Source: JAEUOS01 sp965279115
Lineage (GTDB): Bacteria > Pseudomonadota > Gammaproteobacteria > Burkholderiales > JAEUOS01
Reading direction: 5' to 3'
Assembly: GCA_965279115.1 (NCBI GenBank)
Contig: OZ257137.1
Span: forward strand, 6,845,235-6,909,234
DNA: 64,000 nt
Shown: in pieces, positions 43,924 to 53,074 of the stretch
How positions within the stretch are numbered: the first letter of the stretch is position 1
Layout: every line of letters starts with the position of its first letter
Notes under the pieces: generated by a model
The model's database searches: none
What the model was told of the DNA's origin: nothing
What the model saw: the letters and a program-made list of their open reading frames with translations, nothing else
Position numbers and translations under genes: made by a program

Positions 43924-44683
43924 GCGCGGCTCCGGCACCGGCCAATGCGGCGGATACCGCACGGCAATGCGTGGCATAGTCGTTAGACAAGCGGAATTCG
44001 GCGTCGCGCGGGTATGGCGCATCGATGCCCAGGTCGGCCACCACCCGCCCGGGACGCGCGGCCATCACCACCACCCGGCTGGACAGGTACACCGATTCGT
44101 ACACCGAGTGGGTGACGAACACCACCGTCCAGCGCTGCGTTGCCCACAGCCGCAGCAGGTCGTCGTTGAGCTTCAGGCGCGTCATTTCGTCCAGCGCCGC
44201 GAACGGCTCGTCCATCAGGAGGAGGCGCGGGCTGGTCACCAGGGCACGGGCAATCGATACCCGCATCTTCATGCCGCCGGACAATTCGCGCGGCCAGGCC
44301 GCATGGAAATCCGCCAGGCCCACCATGGCCAGCGCCTCCGCGATGCGCGGCTGTGCCGCCTTGCGCGAAACGCCCTTGAGCTTGAGCGGCAGGTAAACGT
44401 TTTCCGCCACCCGCGCCCACGGCATGAGGGTGGGCTCCTGAAAGACAAAACCGATATCGGCCACGCCGCTCGCGGTGCGCGGCAAGGACCCGCCGATCGA
44501 ACCACTGCTGGGCGCGGCCAGCCCGGCCATCATGCGCAGGGCCGTGCTCTTGCCGCAGCCCGAAGGGCCTACCAGGCTGACGAACTCGTGCTCGCCCACA
44601 CCCAGGGAAAGCCCGTCCAGCGCGACCGTACCATTGGGAAAGGTCTTGCCGGCGGCGCGAAACTCAACAAGCGCGTCGGCCAT
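43916..44683 (-). CDS. ABC transporter ATP-binding protein (SsuB/TauB-like)
   Basis: A 255-residue single-domain ATPase: Walker A GPSGCGKST, Q-loop in IGFVFQEPTLMPWARV, signature LSGGMKMRVSIARAL and Walker B LLLMDEPFAALD, with the H-loop in VFVTHSVYESV. The ATG at 44683 starts the conserved N terminus MADALVEFRAAGKTF. It begins 43 nt after the stop of the biotin carboxylase gene, so carboxylase and importer genes are likely cotranscribed. Confidence 0.93.
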   Translation of the reverse strand: MADALVEFRAAGKTFPNGTVALDGLSLGVGEHEFVSLVGPSGCGKSTALRMMAGLAAPSSGSIGGSLPRTASGVADIGFVFQEPTLMPWARVAENVYLPLKLKGVSRKAAQPRIAEALAMVGLADFHAAWPRELSGGMKMRVSIARALVTSPRLLLMDEPFAALDEMTRLKLNDDLLRLWATQRWTVVFVTHSVYESVYLSSRVVVMAARPGRVVADLGIDAPYPRDAEFRLSNDYATHCRAVSAALAGAGAAHG

Positions 44684-44726
44684 CAGCGCAGTGACGGGGC
44701 CGGCCCGTCTTTCCGCAAGGCCTGCA

Positions 44727-46697
44727 TCACTGCGCCGCCAGTTCGATGAGCAGCGCGCCCGCAGCCACCTGGTCACCATGCGCCACAAACACCTGCTTGA
44801 CCCGCGCGGCGATCGGCGCCACTGACGGATGTTCCATCTTCATGGCTTCCAGCACCAGCAGCGGCGCGCCCTTTTCCACCTGCTGTCCGGCGGTGGCAAA
44901 CACCGCCGCGATGCGCCCGGCCATGGGCGCGCGGATCATGCCGGCCGCCGCCGCGCCGCCTGTCAGGACCGCCGCCAGGGTACGGTCCTCGACCAGTGTT
45001 TGAACGCCGTTGGCCGCCACGTACAAACGCTCCGCCCCGTGCGCCCATTCGACTTCGATGCGCCCCTCCGGGGTGGCCACCCGTGCGTGGCCCGCCTGCC
45101 ATTCGAGCAACGCCATGTCCTCGCAACTCTCGCCACAGGTGATCCGGTAGCGCGCCCCGCCCATCGCCTGCACCGCCACGGCCGCGTCGGCACCATCGAC
45201 CGCGAGTTTCAGCTGCACCGGCCACGGCAGCGCCAGGGCCACTGCGCTCGGGTCGTGGCCGCTGGCGTGTGCGCGCGCGCAGTACAGCAGCAGCCCGGCC
45301 AGTAACATGGACATCGGCGGCGCTGCACCCTGCAGTTCCGGCAAATGGCGGCCGACAAAGGCGGTGGTGGCACGCCCGGCGGCAAAGGCCTCATGCGCCA
45401 CGGCTGCCGCGAGAAAGGCCTGGTTGGTGCGCACGCCCAGCACGGTCGCGCCACGCAGCGCCGCCTCGAGCTTTTGCCGCGCGCCATCGCGCGACGGCGC
45501 ATGCGCCACGAACTTGGCGATCATGGAGTCATAGAAGGGCGCGATCTCCGCGCCGGACTCCAGCGCATGGTCCACCCGCACCGCATCGCCCGGGTTCCAT
45601 GCCAGGATGCGCCCGCTTTGCGGCAGGAAGTCGCGCGCCGGGTCTTCCGCACACAGCCGCGCCTCGATCGCATGGCCGCCGGATTCGAAGCGCTGGAGGA
45701 TCGCCTCCTGCGAAGTCTCCGGCAGAGGTTCGCCCCGCGCCACGCGGATCTGCCACTCCACCAGGTCGTAGCCGGTGAGCGCCTCGGTAACCGGATGCTC
45801 GACCTGCAGCCGGGTATTCATTTCCATGAAGTAGAAATTGTGCCTGGCGTCGAGCAGGCACTCGATGGTGCCGGCGCCGCGATACCTGATGGCGCGCGCC
45901 GCGGCCACCGCCATCGCGCCCATGCGGCGGCGCAGGTGGTGGCCGTCACTGCCGGCAAACGCCGGCGAGGGCGCCTCCTCCAGCACCTTCTGGTGGCGAC
46001 GCTGCACCGAACAATCGCGCTCGCCCAGGTGCACCACGTTGCCATGCGCGTCGGCGAACACCTGGACCTCCACATGGCGCGGCTCGATGATGGCGCGCTC
46101 CAGCAATACGGTGGAGGCGCCAAAGGCCGCTTGCGCCTCGGACCTGGCGCTGGCCAGCGCTGCGCCAAAGTCCTGCATGGCTTCCACTAGGCGCATGCCG
46201 CGACCGCCACCGCCGGCGGTAGCCTTGATCATCAGCGGGAAGCCGACATGCTTCGCCTGCTCGGCCAGGGTGGCGTCGGACTGGTCGTCGCCGTCGTAAC
46301 CCGGCACGCACGGCACATCCGCCGCCTTCATGAGGCGCTTGGCTTCCGCCTTGTCGCCCATCTCAAGCATGGCCGACGGCGGCGGGCCTATCCATGTGAG
46401 GCCGGCGTCGATGACGGCGGCGGCGAACTTCTCGTTCTCGGCCAGGAAGCCATAGCCGGGATGCACGGCATCGGCGCCGGTCGCTCGCGCCGCCTCGATG
46501 ATGGCGGCGATGTTCAGGTAGGAATCCAGCGGCCGCGCCGCGCCAATGTGCACCGCGGCATCGGCATACCGCACATGCGGCGCATTCACATCGGCATCCG
46601 AATACACCGCGATGACCCTGTAGCCCATGCGCCGGGCGGTGCGCATCACCCGCAGGGCGATCTCGCCGCGGTTTGCCACCAGGATGGAATCGAACAT
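44727..46697 (-). CDS. Acyl-CoA carboxylase alpha subunit (biotin carboxylase plus biotin carrier)
   Basis: A 656-residue biotin-dependent carboxylase subunit. The biotin carboxylase part (about 1-450) begins FDSILVANRGEIALRVMRT and contains the ATP-grasp glycine loop KATAGGGGRGMRLVE and the FMEMNTRLQVEHPVTE block. The C-terminal biotinyl domain carries the biotinylated lysine in LVLEAMKMEHPS. This is the layout of methylcrotonyl-, geranyl- and propionyl-CoA carboxylase alpha subunits. AGGAGGACAGC precedes the ATG. Its partner beta subunit is encoded 14 nt upstream. The exact acyl-CoA is not certain. Confidence 0.93.
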   Translation of the reverse strand: MFDSILVANRGEIALRVMRTARRMGYRVIAVYSDADVNAPHVRYADAAVHIGAARPLDSYLNIAAIIEAARATGADAVHPGYGFLAENEKFAAAVIDAGLTWIGPPPSAMLEMGDKAEAKRLMKAADVPCVPGYDGDDQSDATLAEQAKHVGFPLMIKATAGGGGRGMRLVEAMQDFGAALASARSEAQAAFGASTVLLERAIIEPRHVEVQVFADAHGNVVHLGERDCSVQRRHQKVLEEAPSPAFAGSDGHHLRRRMGAMAVAAARAIRYRGAGTIECLLDARHNFYFMEMNTRLQVEHPVTEALTGYDLVEWQIRVARGEPLPETSQEAILQRFESGGHAIEARLCAEDPARDFLPQSGRILAWNPGDAVRVDHALESGAEIAPFYDSMIAKFVAHAPSRDGARQKLEAALRGATVLGVRTNQAFLAAAVAHEAFAAGRATTAFVGRHLPELQGAAPPMSMLLAGLLLYCARAHASGHDPSAVALALPWPVQLKLAVDGADAAVAVQAMGGARYRITCGESCEDMALLEWQAGHARVATPEGRIEVEWAHGAERLYVAANGVQTLVEDRTLAAVLTGGAAAAGMIRAPMAGRIAAVFATAGQQVEKGAPLLVLEAMKMEHPSVAPIAARVKQVFVAHGDQVAAGALLIELAAQ

Positions 46698-46711
46698 GCT
46701 GTCCTCCTCCC

Positions 46712-48337
46712 TCAAGGCCGCGCCACGCCGAACTGAATGGGCCGCAGGCTGCGCCGCGCGGCTTCATCACACACGGACAGGCACAGCGCCAGCACGGCAC
46801 GGGTGTCGCGCGGGTCGATGATGCCGTCGTCGAGCATCAGGCTGGAGGTGTGGATCGCGCTTTGCTGCGACTCGAAGGTCTGGATGATGGCCTGCTCCTG
46901 CGCCGCCAGCGCCGCCTCGTCGATGGGAATGCCCTTCCGCTTCGCGCCGCCCTCGGCGACGATGCGCATGGTCATGGCGGCCTGCTCGCCGCCCATCACC
47001 GCCGTGCGCGCATTGGGCCAGCTGAACAGGAAGCGGGGGTCGTAACCGCGCCCGCACATGCCATAGTTGCCGGCGCCGAAGGAGGCGCCGCACATCACGG
47101 TGAGCTGCGGCACGGTGGCGTTGGACACCGCCTGGATCATCTTCGAGCCGTGCTTGATCATGCCGGCCTCTTCATAGGCGCGGCCGACAATGTAGCCGGT
47201 GGTGTTTTGCAGGTAGAGGAGCGGCGTGCCGCTCTGGCAGCAGGCCTGAATGAAGTGCGTGGCCTTGTTGGCGCCGGCAGGGTCGAGCGGGCCGTTGTTG
47301 GTGATGATGCCCACCGGGTGCCCCTCGATGGCCGCATGGCCGACCACGGTGGCCGGGCCGTAAAGCGACTTGAACTCCATGAAGTCGGAGTCGTCGACGA
47401 TGCGCGCGATCACCTCGCGCATGTCGGTGGGCTTGCGGCCGTCGGCCGCCATCAGGCCGAGCAATTCATCGGCTGAATAGCGTGGCGGCTTCGCCGTAGC
47501 CGCACGCGCAGCCGGCGCCAGATGCCGGTCCCAATGCAGGCGCTCCACCACCTCACGCGCCAGCCGCAGGCCATCCCGGTCGTCCTCGGCCAGGTACTCG
47601 CCCAACCCGGAGATCGACGTGTGCATTTCCGCGCCACCGAGTTCCTCCTCGGTAGCGATCTCGCCGGTGGCGGCCTTGAGCAGCGGCGGCCCGGCCAGAA
47701 ACGCCCTGGCGCGGCCGCGCACCATGATCACGTAGTCGGACAGGCCCGGCATGTAGGCACCGCCGGCGGTCGAGGAGCCATGCACCACCGTCACCACCGG
47801 AATGCCCGCCGCGGAAAGCCGCGCCAGATTGCGGAACAGGCCGCCGCCACGCACAAAGGTGTTGACCTTGTACTGCAACAGGTTGGCACCGGCGGACTCC
47901 ACCAGGTGCACGAAGGGCAGGCGGTTGGCCAGCGCCAGGTCCTGCGCGCGCATCACCTTGTCCAGCCCCATCGGGCGGATCGACCCGGCCTCGATGCCGG
48001 CGTCCGAGCACACCACCATGCAGCGGGTGCCGCTCACCCAGCCGATGCCGGTGATCGAGCCGCCACCCGGGATGCTCTTGGCAAGGTCGCTGCGGTCCAG
48101 GCCATAGCCGGCGATGGTCGACAGCTCCAGATACGGCGACCCCGGGTCGATCAGCAGCGCCACGCGATCGCGCGGCAACAATTGGCCGCGCTTCTCGAAC
48201 AGCGGGCGCGACGATTCGGAGCGTTCGCGAGTGCGTGCCTCTAACGCCCGCACCTCGGCCAGCAGGCGCAACATGTGGTCGCGGTTGACGCGATAGGCGT
48301 CGTTGTGGGCGCCTAAGCGGGATTCGATGATGGGCAT
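46712..48337 (-). CDS. Acyl-CoA carboxylase beta subunit (carboxyltransferase; methylcrotonyl/geranyl-CoA type)
   Basis: A 541-residue carboxyltransferase that moves CO2 from carboxybiotin to an acyl-CoA. Family blocks include RGQLLPRDRVALLIDPGSP, VVHGSSTAGGAYMPGLSDY, LAGPPLLKAATGEIATEEEL and MCGASFGAGNYGMCGRGYDP. Segments such as AGIEAGSIRPMGLDKVMRAQ and LVESAGANLLQYKVNTF differ from textbook methylcrotonyl-CoA carboxylase and look nearer to the geranyl-CoA (AtuC) branch as I recall it. No leucine- or terpene-degradation genes are adjacent. It begins only 4 nt after the vapC stop. Confidence 0.9.
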   Translation of the reverse strand: MPIIESRLGAHNDAYRVNRDHMLRLLAEVRALEARTRERSESSRPLFEKRGQLLPRDRVALLIDPGSPYLELSTIAGYGLDRSDLAKSIPGGGSITGIGWVSGTRCMVVCSDAGIEAGSIRPMGLDKVMRAQDLALANRLPFVHLVESAGANLLQYKVNTFVRGGGLFRNLARLSAAGIPVVTVVHGSSTAGGAYMPGLSDYVIMVRGRARAFLAGPPLLKAATGEIATEEELGGAEMHTSISGLGEYLAEDDRDGLRLAREVVERLHWDRHLAPAARAATAKPPRYSADELLGLMAADGRKPTDMREVIARIVDDSDFMEFKSLYGPATVVGHAAIEGHPVGIITNNGPLDPAGANKATHFIQACCQSGTPLLYLQNTTGYIVGRAYEEAGMIKHGSKMIQAVSNATVPQLTVMCGASFGAGNYGMCGRGYDPRFLFSWPNARTAVMGGEQAAMTMRIVAEGGAKRKGIPIDEAALAAQEQAIIQTFESQQSAIHTSSLMLDDGIIDPRDTRAVLALCLSVCDEAARRSLRPIQFGVARP

Positions 48338-48341
48338 GGGT

Positions 48342-48752
48342 TCAGTCCTGCGGCACCTCAATCAACTTCAGGCGCGTTTCGATGCTGCGGATCGCCGCGA
48401 AATCACGATCCTCGGTCAACAGTGGCTCTCCATGCTCGATCGCAGCGGCAGCAATCAGGCAATCTATCGGCGAGCGGATCGTCAAGCCAGCCCAGCGGCA
48501 GCGCGCGTACAACTCGGCTGCCGCGAGGGCTAGCGCAATGCCGCTTTCTGCTTCAAGCATCGGCACCCGTGCCATGCTTGCCTTGAGGGCCGCCAGTTCC
48601 TGTTCGTCGCGCGCACCCTGAACCACCTCCTGGACTATCGCCGGAACTGCAAATACACGCGCCCGGTCGGCGAGCGCACGACGCAACAGGGGCCACGCCC
48701 GCCCGCGCTTGCGCGTGAACAGGTCGATCCAGACGGCGCTATCGACGATCAT
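48342..48752 (-). CDS. vapC: VapC-type PIN domain ribonuclease toxin
   Basis: A 136-residue PIN-domain RNase. The acidic magnesium-binding residues are in MIVDSAVWIDLF (Asp4), AIVQEVVQGA (Glu), RSPIDCLIAAAAIEHG (Asp) and LTEDRDFAAI (Asp), all conserved. VapC toxins cut tRNA or rRNA and are neutralised by the partner VapB. It overlaps vapB as ATGA (48749-48752), and its stop lies 4 nt from the start of the carboxylase beta gene. Confidence 0.92.
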   Translation of the reverse strand: MIVDSAVWIDLFTRKRGRAWPLLRRALADRARVFAVPAIVQEVVQGARDEQELAALKASMARVPMLEAESGIALALAAAELYARCRWAGLTIRSPIDCLIAAAAIEHGEPLLTEDRDFAAIRSIETRLKLIEVPQD

Positions 48753-48967
48753 TTTCCAGCCGGAATACGCGATCCGTAGGCCGCTTTCGGATCGTAATTG
48801 TCCGCAAAACGCAACTTGCCCTCGAGAGCGAGGATCGCGGAGTAATCGGGTGGCTCCTTGACCAGCTCGGTGAGGGCTCGCTGGATGACCTCTCGTTTGG
48901 TCTTGGCGCCGGTCTTCTTCATCGCCTTGGCGAGGAGTTTGTCGTCAATTTCAACATTGGTGCGCAT
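48749..48967 (-). CDS. vapB: VapB-type antitoxin
   Basis: A 72-residue antitoxin. The N terminus MRTNVEIDDKLLAKAMKKTG with TKREVIQRALTELV is a ribbon-helix-helix DNA-binding domain of the VapB/MazE-like (DUF2191) type; the C-terminal tail (about 45-72) would wrap VapC. The ATG at 48967 has AAGGTG upstream and sits just inside the operator described next. Confidence 0.9.
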   Translation of the reverse strand: MRTNVEIDDKLLAKAMKKTGAKTKREVIQRALTELVKEPPDYSAILALEGKLRFADNYDPKAAYGSRIPAGK

Positions 48968-48970
48968 GTT

Positions 48971-49004
48971 TACACCTTGATGTGTATCAGGTACACAAAG
49001 TATA
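48971..49004 (-). promoter_or_regulatory. vapBC operator with three alternating half-sites and -10 box
   Basis: TACAC (48971-48975), GTGTA (48982-48986) and TACAC (48992-48996) alternate, so the middle half-site can pair with either neighbour; the outer repeat is the perfect TGTGTA-N5-TACACA (48981-48997). A minus-strand TATACT -10 hexamer (49004-48999) abuts it. The layout fits autorepression by VapB or VapBC. Confidence 0.65.
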
Positions 49005-49101
49005 GAGGGTTGTCCGAAAAACTCATTGTTTGCGCCATTTGGCCTACACTCCCGTCCTACCAGACCAGAGGACACTTGGGATGTCACCATGCATCTGGAA
49101 A

Positions 49102-49521
49102 CTAATCCGAATAGTAGACAAGAGCCGCTTTGAGGTCATTCGACTTGATGCGTACTTTCGCACCTAGGGAAAAGTCTCGAAGAGTAAGAGGGCCTGGGGA
49201 TTCCTCGCAGCTACTGCCGATTGTGGTTCGGTAAACGACGTGGACGGCACCTGGCAAGATTTCTTGGCTTGAGCTCTCAATCACAAGAATCCGAAGCGCA
49301 AGAATCTCCATAGGCTTTCCCGCGTTGTGCGTCGACCGGCCCATTGCTGTCACAGCTTCCTCTCCGATAACTTCACCGACAAAGCTAAAGCGGTATATAG
49401 GAGGTGGCGGCAAAATGGGGTTGCCATCCAACCCTTTTGCGGGCGCCGGTGGAGTACACGCCAAGCTTAACGTGGGGCCAAATAATGCAACGAGCACAAT
49501 CAATATTTTCGACAAGGCCAT
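49102..49521 (-). CDS. Exported hypothetical protein
   Basis: A 139-residue protein with a signal peptide (about 1-21, LIVLVALFGPTLSLAC); the Cys after the hydrophobic stretch could be a lipobox (SLAC), so lipoprotein modification is possible. The mature part has two further cysteines only in GSSCEESPG and is otherwise unrecognised. The ATG at 49521 begins the signal; no strong ribosome binding site is seen. DNA here is visibly AT-richer than the neighbours, suggesting acquisition. The 194 nt between it and the GNAT gene hold nothing recognisable. Confidence 0.6.
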   Translation of the reverse strand: MALSKILIVLVALFGPTLSLACTPPAPAKGLDGNPILPPPPIYRFSFVGEVIGEEAVTAMGRSTHNAGKPMEILALRILVIESSSQEILPGAVHVVYRTTIGSSCEESPGPLTLRDFSLGAKVRIKSNDLKAALVYYSD

Positions 49522-49715
49522 TCTGGTGCGAGCCTCAACATTTTGGAATGATGGTCCCGTGCACGCGGCACAGTCCCAACGGACACAAATCATGTGGAAC
49601 GGAAGAAGAATCCCCAAGCATCAATGGAAGACGCCAGCATAACAAACGTCTACATAACCCTCCCTAGAGCCATAGTCGACGTCACTATTCCGATGACTTA
49701 TGCTGTGCGCGATAA

Positions 49716-50600
49716 ATGACATCCATGCGTCCCGCGAAATCACCCATCGACATGTTTCACTCGACTTTCAGTACGGATGACATTGCCAGCGCACAGAAGC
49801 TCGTAGTCGAGGCCGGCTGGAATCAACTACCCGCTGATTGGGAGGCTTTCCTTGCACTCGGCAAGGTGCTGAAGGTCTGCGGCTCGCTCGACAGCATCGA
49901 CGCGACCGCAGCGACACTGTCCTACGCAGGCGGCTTCGGCTGGATCAGCATGGTTCTCGTCACCAAGGCGAGACAGCGGCAGGGACTCGCTACTGCCCTG
50001 CTTACGCAATGCATAGCGGATTTGCGCTCGCAGGGCCTCGTCGCCGTTCTCGACGCCACACCAGCAGGCCGCGAGGTATATCGACGAATGGGATTTATCG
50101 AAGGCTGGGCGATCAGCCGCTGGCATAGGGGCGCGGTGGCGCCGCAGGTTTTCGCGCCGGTCGCGTCGCATGTGCGGCCAATGCTGCCGCATGACTTGCC
50201 GGCAGTGGCTGCTCTGGACGCTGCAGCATTCGGTTGCGCACGGCCCGCGCTTTTGGACCGTTTGCATTCGCGCAGCGAGCCCTTTGCATGCCTCGCGACA
50301 GATGCCAACGGCGCGACGTGCGGGTTTCTGCTCGGTCGCGATGGCCGTAACGCCACTCAGCTTGGCCCGGTGGTGGCGGGAGACGAGCAAACCGCCGTTG
50401 CGCTGATTGACCATGCCCTTGCACGAAACCCCGGCCCGATCATGATCGACGTGCTGGACCGCCACGCCCATGTCGGACAGGCGCTCACGGCGCGTGGATT
50501 TACCATCCAGCGCCCCTTCACCCGCATGACCCTGGATCGCGACAAACCCTTCGGCGACGACCGCCTGATGATGGCGATCGCCGGGCCCGAACTTGGTTAA
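49716..50600 (+). CDS. GNAT acetyltransferase with tandem domains
   Basis: A 294-residue protein with two GNAT folds. In the first, SMVLVTKARQRQGLATALLT is the acetyl-CoA-binding motif A (Q/RxxGxG/A), followed by VLDATPAGREVYRRMGF. The second half (about 150-290) repeats the fold with SHVRPMLPHDLPAVAALDA and a C-terminal acetyltransferase-like domain (HVGQALTARGFTIQRPFTRM). Substrate unknown. A second ATG nine bases downstream is an alternative start. It is convergent with uvrB. Confidence 0.83.
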   Translation: MTSMRPAKSPIDMFHSTFSTDDIASAQKLVVEAGWNQLPADWEAFLALGKVLKVCGSLDSIDATAATLSYAGGFGWISMVLVTKARQRQGLATALLTQCIADLRSQGLVAVLDATPAGREVYRRMGFIEGWAISRWHRGAVAPQVFAPVASHVRPMLPHDLPAVAALDAAAFGCARPALLDRLHSRSEPFACLATDANGATCGFLLGRDGRNATQLGPVVAGDEQTAVALIDHALARNPGPIMIDVLDRHAHVGQALTARGFTIQRPFTRMTLDRDKPFGDDRLMMAIAGPELG

Positions 50601-50636
50601 GACATCGCGATCGTCGCCACATTCGCCCGCGCCTGG

Positions 50637-50656
50637 ATGCCCGCTTTCGCGGGCAT
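50637..50656. repeat. REP-like palindrome between convergent genes
   Basis: ATGCCCGC (50637-50644), loop TTTC, GCGGGCAT (50649-50656), inside CTGGATGCCCGC and GCGGGCATGAC. This resembles the dispersed palindromes common in proteobacterial intergenic DNA. It lies between the stops of the GNAT gene and uvrB and could end both transcripts. Confidence 0.65.
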
Positions 50657-50698
50657 GACAAGTTTCATGGTACGGGGTGACGCGGGCGCCACAGCGGG

Positions 50699-52765
50699 TC
50701 AGGCTGCCTTCATCGGCACCACATTCGCCGCCAGCGTGTCGGTGGAAACGCCGAATATCCGCGCCTTGAGCTTGGCGAGTTCATCGCGCATCTGCGCGGC
50801 CTTTTCGAACTCCAGGTTCTTGGCGTAGTCGAGCATCTGCTTTTCGAGCTTGCCGATCTGTTTCGAAATCTGCTTCTCGCTCATCACCTCGAACTTGGCC
50901 TTCTGCTTGTCTTCCTCGGCGTGTTCCTTCAGCGCCTTGGTGTCGTACACCCCGTCGATGATGTCGCGGATGCGTTTGGCCACGCCCACCGGGGTGATGC
51001 CGTGCAGTTCGTTGTGGGCGATCTGCTTGGCGCGGCGGCGGTTGGTCTCGCCGATGGCCTTTTCCATCGAATCGGTGATGCGGTCGGCATACAGGATCGC
51101 GGTGCCGTTGATGTGGCGCGCGGCGCGGCCTATGGTCTGGATCAGGCTGCGCTCGCTGCGCAAAAAACCTTCCTTGTCCGCATCCAGGATGGCCACCAGC
51201 GACACCTCGGGAATGTCGAGGCCTTCGCGCAGCAGGTTGATGCCCACCAGAACGTCGAACACGCCAAGGCGCAGGTCGCGGATGATTTCCACCCGCTCGA
51301 CGGTGTCGATGTCGGAGTGCAGGTAACGCACCTTGACCTTGTGGTCGGCCAGGTACTCGGTGAGCTGTTCGGACATGCGCTTGGTGAGGGTGGTCACCAG
51401 CACTCGCTCGCCGGCAGCCACGCGCAGACCAACTTCGGACAACAGATCATCCACCTGGGTGGAAGCCGGGCGCACGTGCAGGATGGGATCGATCAGCCCG
51501 GTGGGGCGCACCAGCTGTTCCACCACCGCGTCGCCGCTCTGGCGCTTTTCGTAGTCCGCCGGAGTGGCCGAGACGAACACCGTCTGGCGCATCATGCGTT
51601 CGAACTCGTCGAACTTGAGCGGCCGGTTGTCGAGTGCAGAAGGCAGGCGGAAGCCGTAATTGACCAGGTTCTCCTTGCGCGACCGGTCGCCGTTGTACAT
51701 GCCGCCGAGCTGCCCGATCAGCACATGCGACTCATCCAGGAACATCAGCGCGTCCTTGGGCAAATAATCGATCAAGGTCGGCGGCGGCTCGCCCGGTCCG
51801 CGCCCGGACAGGTGGCGCGAGTAGTTCTCAATGCCCTTGCAGAAGCCGATCTCGGCCATCATTTCCAGGTCGAAGCGGGTGCGCTGCTCGATGCGCTGCG
51901 CCTCCACCAGCTTGTTTTCCTTCATGTAGTGCTCGACCCGCTCGCGCAGTTCCAGCTTGATGCCTTCCACCGCGCGCAGGGTGGTTTCACGCGTGGTCAC
52001 GTAATGGCTGCCGGGGTAAACCGTGAAACGCGGGATCTTCTGCCGCACATGGCCGGTGAGCGGGTCGAACAGTTGCAGGCTCTCGACCTCGTCGTCCCAC
52101 AGCGAGACGCGGATCGCGGTTTCGTTGTGCTCGGCCGGAAAGATGTCCACCACGTCGCCGCGCACCCGGAACGAGCCGCGCGCGAAGTCCATCTCGTTCC
52201 GCACATACTGCATGGAGGTCAGACGCACAATCACGTCGCGCTGCGACATCTTGTCGCCCACCCGCAGGGTGAGCACCATCTTGTGATAGTCCTCGGGGTC
52301 ACCGATACCGTAGATGGTCGACACCGTGCCGACGATGATGGAATCGCGCCGCTCCATCAGCGACTTGGTGGCCGACAGGCGCATCTGCTCGATATGCTCG
52401 TTGATCGAGGAATCCTTCTCGATGAACAGGTCGCGCGAGGGCACATAGGCCTCGGGCTGGTAGTAGTCGTAATAGCTGACGAAGTACTCCACCGCGTTGT
52501 GCGGGAAGAACTCGCGGAATTCGGAATACAGCTGCGCCGCCAGGGTCTTGTTGGGCGCCAGCACCAGCGCCGGGCGCCCGGTGCGCGCGATCACCTGCGC
52601 CATGGTGTAGGTCTTGCCGGAACCGGTCACCCCCAGCAGGGTCTGGAACGACAGTCCGTCGCCTATGCCTTCCACCAGCTTTTCGATCGCCTCGGGCTGG
52701 TCACCGGCCGGCGCGAAGGGCTCGAACAACTGGTACGGGCTGTCCGGGAAGGTGCGCAATGTCAT
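50699..52765 (-). CDS. uvrB: Excinuclease ABC subunit B
   Basis: A 688-residue UvrB, the damage-verifying helicase of nucleotide excision repair. Walker A is in LLGVTGSGKTYTMAQVIA, the beta-hairpin region SYYDYYQPEAYVPSRDLFIE follows, then Walker B in MFLDESHV, helicase motif VI in QTIGRAARHINGTAILYAD, and a C-terminal UVR domain (EKQMLDYAKNLEFEKAAQMR). The ATG at 52765 is the family start. I looked for a canonical CTGT-N8-ACAG LexA site upstream and did not find one. Confidence 0.98.
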   Translation of the reverse strand: MTLRTFPDSPYQLFEPFAPAGDQPEAIEKLVEGIGDGLSFQTLLGVTGSGKTYTMAQVIARTGRPALVLAPNKTLAAQLYSEFREFFPHNAVEYFVSYYDYYQPEAYVPSRDLFIEKDSSINEHIEQMRLSATKSLMERRDSIIVGTVSTIYGIGDPEDYHKMVLTLRVGDKMSQRDVIVRLTSMQYVRNEMDFARGSFRVRGDVVDIFPAEHNETAIRVSLWDDEVESLQLFDPLTGHVRQKIPRFTVYPGSHYVTTRETTLRAVEGIKLELRERVEHYMKENKLVEAQRIEQRTRFDLEMMAEIGFCKGIENYSRHLSGRGPGEPPPTLIDYLPKDALMFLDESHVLIGQLGGMYNGDRSRKENLVNYGFRLPSALDNRPLKFDEFERMMRQTVFVSATPADYEKRQSGDAVVEQLVRPTGLIDPILHVRPASTQVDDLLSEVGLRVAAGERVLVTTLTKRMSEQLTEYLADHKVKVRYLHSDIDTVERVEIIRDLRLGVFDVLVGINLLREGLDIPEVSLVAILDADKEGFLRSERSLIQTIGRAARHINGTAILYADRITDSMEKAIGETNRRRAKQIAHNELHGITPVGVAKRIRDIIDGVYDTKALKEHAEEDKQKAKFEVMSEKQISKQIGKLEKQMLDYAKNLEFEKAAQMRDELAKLKARIFGVSTDTLAANVVPMKAA

Positions 52766-53074
52766 GGGGATATATCCAGCGGTTCGGCAGGCAAGCATTT
52801 TAACAAGCGACGCCGCGCACGCGACAAGAACAGCGCACAAAAGAGGCTGCGCCGCCACGCTCGCGCCGCCGGCATGGCCTGCCATGCCCCACAAAGGCTC
52901 GCAAATGGGCCGTCATGCACCCGGATCGCCCACCGCGCCGCCACTACCGGGCGCAAATCGTCCTGCGGACCCCGATTCGCCCCGCGATGCGCCGACCGGC
53001 GGCATGGCATGCACGTTGCTCATGCATCAGGGCCTGGGCACTTTTGCCGCAGCCATTCCGACAGGGGAACCCGC
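52766..53074. other. Divergent intergenic region between uvrB and a binding-protein gene
   Basis: 309 nt without a supported gene. Open frames run through it because of the high GC content but none has family-like content. It should contain the uvrB promoter and the promoter of the rightward gene; no clear sigma-70 hexamers stand out. Confidence 0.5.

Noticed and set aside
50921..53074. Open frame continuing upstream of the orphan binding-protein gene across uvrB
   Set aside because: It is antisense to uvrB; the signal peptide at 53075 and AGGGG before it fix the real start.
52766..53074. LexA box controlling uvrB
   Set aside because: No CTGT-N8-ACAG or close variant found in the uvrB upstream region.
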